Shown here: positions 59,787-64,000 of the stretch, one piece after another | Position numbering within the stretch: the first letter of the stretch is position 1 | How the letters are laid out: every line of letters starts with the position of its first letter | Assembly (NCBI GenBank): GCA_022495005.1 | Contig: JAGYXB010001020.1 | Location: 1,240,001 to 1,304,000 of the forward strand | Length of the DNA: 64,000 nucleotides | Source: Rhyacophila brunnea | Taxonomy: Eukaryota > Arthropoda > Insecta > Trichoptera > Rhyacophilidae | Reading direction: 5' to 3' | Notes under the pieces: model-generated | Told to the model about the DNA's origin: nothing | The model's database searches: none | What the model saw: only the letters and a program-made list of their open reading frames with translations | Made by a program: the position numbers and the translations under genes

Positions 59787-60010
59787 TTTCTTACCTCATT
59801 TAAAAAGAATATCAATTCGGCGTTGTTTCTGTTTAGCAAACACCTCAATCACTTGTCATTAAAGTCTGGAAATGTTTGTAAAAGTTTTTTCTCGATGCTT
59901 AACACAGGTAGACAGTTAAGTATGTCCTGATTCATGGTATTTCTTAAAGACGATTTAATTCTTTAAAGGGTTGAAAAACACCTTTCACTTTCCACAGATG
60001 TCATCGGACC
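59787..60010 (-). pseudogene. hAT transposase C-terminal fragment
   Basis: The minus strand reads MTSVESERCFSTL, a stop, RIKSSLRNTMNQDILNCL, then PVLSIEKKLLQTFPDFND, with a frameshift before the final Lys/Arg-rich tail. This is the conserved C-terminus of ZMYM1-like hAT transposases. The rest of the gene is deleted. Confidence 0.85.
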
Positions 60011-60080
60011 ATCCTTTTTTTATTCTGATTCTTCGAAAGAAATCTTATTATTTTTGATAAAGTCTACGTTTACCGACATC

Positions 60081-60237
60081 ATTTTAAAACACATACACTT
60101 CACTGATTAAACAATTATTATATTATGTATTATTATGAATCTTTTATTCAAAATTTATCATTTTAAATCACATACACTTCACTGAGTATACAATAATTAT
60201 ATGTATTATTAGGAATCTTTTATTCAAAATTTATTTT
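60081..60237. repeat. 79-bp tandem duplication
   Basis: ATTTTAAAACACATACACTT at 60081 and ATTTTAAATCACATACACTT at 60160 start two units that both continue to GAATCTTTTATTCAAAATTT. The second is shortened by a few bases. Inside the hAT element. Confidence 0.85.
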
Positions 60238-60861
60238 TATGAACAAAATTATCGAAATGACGTGACAAAACATTTAAAACCGACTATATATCGCAACGAC
60301 AGAAATCATACCGAATTGTATTGGAGGTAAATAATATTTCAAGAAAATAATATTTAAAAAAAAATAAATAACCATCGATTGTTTTGAATAGGTAGGTACG
60401 TATTTTTCGACTCGACAACGCGCCAGTCCCTTACTCGCTTCGTCTACAAAATATAATAAAAATATGACATCATGTTACAATAATTCACTCACTTGGTAAA
60501 AGAACATGGTCTACTGTTTTTTTTGTATCGAATTTTGTGAACGCTGTGCTGCGTCCGAAGCGGCGATAAAATTTTGAGTAAATATGACTTGTTTATGTGT
60601 TTCGCGTGTCGGGTTGAACTGTTATTACACAATGTAATATGAATGGCAAACTAAGGGCATATTAGGGCACTCACACGAGCGCTCGATTTCGATGACTGTT
60701 CAGTGGGTACATGCTTTTGCTACAAATTTACTTGAATTAAATTGCGATAAACGAGTGATGACTTATGAATAGCATTGATGCACATTAAGTGATGTTTAGG
60801 AAAAAGGAGTGCAGCGCACATGCATGGTATTAGAGAAGCCGCCGCTGGTCACATTGATATA

Positions 60862-61151
60862 TAGAAGGATATACAGGAAGGGCGAATATCGTATATTCGC
60901 CCGTTCTTCATAACACTTACCACTACTTTAGGACAGATTTTATTTTAAAAGGCCTAATATGTCACATTCGCCATTTATTCATAACACTAAGTGGATACTC
61001 GCCCTTACAATTATCGTTTTTAGGTACTTTCCCGTGGAGATATAAGTTCGCCGTTTTTACATAACAAAGCTAGTGAGGTACATTTTGTGTTTTCATGAAA
61101 ATCTCAATTTCGCCAAAATGGTTGATTCGCTATTTTTACAAAACACCGACG
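60862..61151. repeat. Subterminal motif array of E3
   Basis: Repeated TTCGCC-centred words: GAAGGGCGAATATCG with its inverse ATATTCGCCCGTTCTTCATA (60879-60912), ATTCGCCATTTATTCATAAC (60966), ACTCGCCCTT (61003), GTTCGCCGTTTTTACATAAC (61047), TTTCGCCAAAATGG (61110) and the terminus TTCGCTATTTTTACAAAACA (61129). At the left end similar words occur at 54326, 55170 and 55213. The core is 'TTCGCC.TTTTTACATAACA'. Confidence 0.7.
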
Positions 61152-61446
61152 ATATTATCTGAGTTCCCTGGTAGTACAGTACAGTGTTGCCGAGTCAAAA
61201 TTTAAAATTTCAGTAGGTTTTGTAAGTAAGCTTCACGAAGTGTTTGTTTCTTATTTGGTGCAGCCATTTCTGTGGGTAGATGAAGTTGTGTATTGTTGTA
61301 TTAATTAGTTTGGGTTCTTTACGCACAAGTTGACACCAACACTGCTCCGATCAGATGAGGCATTCTCTCTCTTCAGTGGTCTCATGCATTGTAAATCGAT
61401 CAAAATTAGAGGTTCGCGGTGCGGCTTTCCCCGCCGCCTGATGAGA
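61152..61446. other. Short spacer
   Basis: After a few bases that resemble the continuation of fold-back copy 3 there is CAGTGTTGCCGAGTC at 61191, a word like the terminus of the 35657 hAT MITE, without a partner. A GC-rich patch lies at 61411-61442. Nothing else. Confidence 0.4.
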
Positions 61447-61450
61447 TTAA

Positions 61451-62842
61451 GGGGGGACATGCTCGTCGAAGGTCAAAATTGAGTTTTTATTGTATTTTCA
61501 AACCATGATCCTGGACACTCCTTAAACGTTGTAGATAATCTATTTATTTAATTTGGAAGCCTTATTATCCTTTATAGTTATTTTAAACATTTGATGACTG
61601 CATAAAGTATTTTTGTTACATAAAATAGTATTCTTTTAAACCTCTCGCTCTAATTTTTTAGAATATAGTCATATTTCGGTACATATCTGTGCAGTGGTGT
61701 TAAGATTTTTTACATTTATTAATTTTTAAACGCATTTATAAAACCATCAGTATAATTTATATCGACATTATTATAGTGAAATATTTACGATAAAAAATTA
61801 TATTGATAATCTCTGTGATCCCAAATTTGACAAGAATTAGGCATTTTATTATTCAAAAAATCGGCAAGATTAACACATTTGAAGATGATTTTAAAGATAT
61901 TTATTATAAGCTATGTCTTTGATCATTCAAGTGTGATAAACATCTTATGAATAATGATTGCTTTATAATAATTATTGACCTAAGAATAAGGTAGTGTTTT
62001 TTTGAAATACGCCATTTCTTTTGTCATTCCCCAGTGGTTAAGCTACAACACACGGCCGTAGCCATAAATTGACAAACTATAATTAAAGTAAAGAGTAAAA
62101 TTATGTTAACGCGCGTGTTTGAACATGTACCTAACTGAATTTTTTTTTATTTTTTTTTAAACGGTACATGTTCAAACACGCGCGTCAATATCATTTTACT
62201 CCCTACTTCAATTATAGTTTGTCAATTTATGGCTACGGCCGTATGTTGCAGTTTAACCACTGGGGAATGCCAAAAGAAATGGCGTATTTCAAAAAAACAC
62301 TACCTTATTCTTAGGTCAATAATTATTATAAAGCAATCATTATTCATAAGACGTTTATCACACTTGAATGGTCAAAGACATAGCTTATAATAAGTATCTT
62401 TAAAATTATCTTCAAATGTGTTAATCTTGCCGATTTGTTGAATAATAAAATGCCTAATTCTTGTCAAATTTGGGATCACAGAGATTATCAATATAATTTT
62501 TTATCGTGATATTTTACAAAAATTATCTCGCAATAAATTATGCTAATGGTTTTATAAATGCGTTTAAAAATTAATGAATGTAAAAAATCTAAACACCACT
62601 GCACAGTTATGTACCGAAATATGACTATATTCTAAAACATTAGAGCGAGAGGTTTAAAAGAATACTATTTTATGTAACAAAAATACTTTATGCAGTCATC
62701 AAATGTTCAAAATAACTATAAAGGATAATAAGGCTTCAAAATTATATAAATAAATTATCTACAACGTTTAAGGAGTGTCCAGAATCATGGTTTGAAAATA
62801 CAATAAAAACTCAATTTTGACCTTCGACGAGCATGTCCCCCC
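61451..62842. mobile_element. 1.4-kb near-perfect palindrome flanked by TTAA
   Basis: Arms of about 690 bp. The left arm starts GGGGGGACATGCTCGTCG and the right arm ends with its complement; similarity runs inward through CATTTGATGACTGCATAAAG, TAGTATTCTTTTAAACC and ACGGCCGTAGCCATAA to an A/T-rich centre near 62145. TTAA occurs immediately outside both ends (61447-61450 and 62843-62846), the target duplication of piggyBac and Kolobok elements. There is no coding frame. The arms differ by only a few per cent, mostly substitutions, so the palindrome is recent or homogenised. Confidence 0.85.
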
Positions 62843-63000
62843 TTAATGCGATGATATTATATGTGACACATAAATTCTAAGGACCGACCTATGCAATCGT
62901 ATATTTAAATTAAACTTAATGCGTATTCTTGAAGAGTATTTTCCTGCTATTTTCTACACAATACGATCTGTCATTTATCATTATTATAGGTAACTAAAGA

Positions 63001-63331
63001 CCTGTGACGATGGCCGAGTGGCTTAATCGTCGGCTTAGAACGCCGTGGGCTCCAGGTTTCAATCCTGGATCTGGCAAATACATGTCATATTGTTTTTCAA
63101 TTTGGGTTTGAGTCAGAGTATGGACCTAATGGGTTGAGCAAGTGGCTAAGATCTATTTCTCGTAACAAAAATCTGTTAATTCATTTAGTGCTAACCGCGA
63201 CTGGCGCGTTTGGAGTCATTGGCTATTAGATATAATTAACGTGTTATTTAAATGTGGTAAATAAAAGGTCAGCAGTGATTGTTTTAAGTAATACAAATAT
63301 CCATGATTTTAGGATCGGACATGGTAAAAAA
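63001..63331 (+). mobile_element. tRNA-derived SINE family S, copy 3
   Basis: Head GACGATGGCCGAGTGGCTT (serine/leucine-type A box), a B-box variant GGTTTCAATCC, shared body TTGTTTTTCAATTTGGGT, TATGGACCTAATGGGTTGAG and ATTTCTCGTAAC, and 3' end TAGGATCGGACATGG plus an A-rich tail. Compared with copy 1 it has about 90 bp more before the 3' end (63180-63310), perhaps an insertion or an alternative form. Confidence 0.85.
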
Positions 63332-63339
63332 AGAAGACT

Positions 63340-64000
63340 TACAACAATTTAGAAGTCATGTTATTCATATGTAAGTAAATACTAGACGACGACTATAACT
63401 ACCCACACGAGTGAATATAGCCACGTAACGATTTTTTGGCCAATGCTAAAAAAATCAATGTAAGGTCGATTGTTACACGTGAATCAATGAAAATAATTAT
63501 ACTTTTTACTACATGATATGTAGTACATACACATACATATTTAACATTAATATCGTACCCTATTTTAAATACGGATAAATCGTTAATTTGAAGCGTTTAT
63601 TTTATTCTGATATGTAAGTATAGTGGCAGGGTTATTTATTAATTATTGCCATTATAAGTACGGCAGATTTCAGATTATTTTATTTGAATCGCGCCGCTAT
63701 ACTATTTTGACAATACTAATACTTGTATTCTTATAAAATTAAGTTTAAATAAATCGATATCTCTCCATGTGCTTTTCATATTTTATTCAAATCTGGAATA
63801 CATAAAAACGTCGCACCATTCTTGGGTAGTTGTTATTGAACGACTAAAGAAAAACCGATGATGGTTTATTTGAGATGGATTGTACCATGCAAAAAGAGAA
63901 TCAGGTGTAATTCCATTTTAAACAGGGGCGAATGTAACCACTTAAGGCCCGAGTTGCGACACCAATTAGGCCTCCCCATAGAAAAATAATATTCTGTTAA
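63340..64000. other. Non-coding AT-rich stretch
   Basis: No supported feature up to the end of the window. Confidence 0.5.

Larger units (their letters stand above)
59734..60847 (-). mobile_element. hAT element, 1.1 kb, with exact 8-bp target duplication
   Basis: Ends CAGTGGCGGCCGGTGG (left) and the complement of CAGCGGCGGCTTC (right). The target duplication GTCACATT is exact (59726-59733 and 60848-60855). The left half carries a decayed hAT transposase C-terminus on the minus strand; the right half is non-coding. It is an internally deleted hAT, inserted in E3. Confidence 0.92.
54309..61151 (-). mobile_element. E3: CG-ended DNA transposon, 6.8 kb with nested elements
   Basis: Terminal inverted repeats at 54309-54340 and 61120-61151 match at 28 of 32 positions, starting CGTCGGTGTTTTG and containing GCGAAT.AACC. 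Flanks are CATT and ATAT; with the empty site inferred from fold-back copy 2 the 4-bp duplication would be ATAT with a damaged left copy. Minus-strand pieces of the E1/E2-type protein lie at 55394-56137. TTCGCC-containing subterminal repeats occupy the right 300 bp. Later insertions: MITE B (55646-55766), E2 (57059-59097), a MITE (59230-59606) and a hAT (59734-60847). Removing E2 and the hAT leaves about 3.7 kb. Confidence 0.75.

Overview
This is an AT-rich, intron-poor-in-exons stretch of an animal nuclear genome, almost certainly an insect. The evidence is a coding exon with canonical GT-AG boundaries whose protein matches the insect/vertebrate split ends (spen) family, degenerate TTAGG-type telomere pentamers, mariner and hAT transposase remains, jockey-like LINE remains, and tRNA-derived SINEs. 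The abundant TAGGTACCTA-like words and the mix of repeats make me lean to a sap-feeding hemipteran (aphid-like), but I cannot exclude another insect order. There is no prokaryotic gene organisation, no operon and no CRISPR array.

The only host gene part I can defend is one internal exon at 48939-49256 (+), encoding the second half of the first RRM of Spen. The rest of the window is probably intron or intergenic sequence of that locus. A GC- and CpG-rich block at about 50200-50900 looks like an untranslated first exon or promoter; a second, weaker one lies at 27080-27480.

Everything else that can be read is mobile DNA, and most of it is layered. (i) 1037-6467: two short TIR elements with perfect 8-bp target duplications and a core of telomere-like pentamers, plus a 1.3-kb fold-back element. 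(ii) 7576-10385: a 2.8-kb TIR element with a pogo/Tigger-like insert. (iii) 14610-15716: second member of the fold-back family; 16404-16920 mariner remnant; 18662 SINE; 20909-21493 tandem pair of inverted-repeat units. (iv) 21699-26206: a hAT element (8-bp duplication) that contains a hAT MITE (22822-23668), a GC-ended repeat (21791-22226) and a 2.3-kb element called E1 here (23815-26126). (v) 31743-37282: small MITEs, a tRNA-Gly-like SINE, and a mariner interrupted by a hAT MITE. (vi) 39392-40850: 5'-truncated LINE. (vii) 42.3-47.0 kb: small repeats, a SINE, a LINE tail, a 187-bp tandem duplication. (viii) 53705-61151: a third fold-back family member broken by a 6.8-kb element (E3) that itself contains element E2 (57059-59097), a complete hAT (59734-60847) and several MITEs. 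(ix) 61451-62842: a 1.4-kb near-perfect palindrome flanked by TTAA, then another SINE at 63001.

The most interesting result is that E1, E2 and E3 form one set of DNA transposons: each starts with CG, has a 30-32 bp terminal inverted repeat, carries arrays of subterminal copies of its own terminal motif, and holds decayed pieces of the same transposase-like protein family on the minus strand. E1 and E2 have perfect 4-bp target duplications (ATTT, GTAT). This ties a protein family usually left as 'uncharacterised' to a defined transposon architecture; a Sola-like superfamily is my inference from the 4-bp duplication, not a proven assignment.
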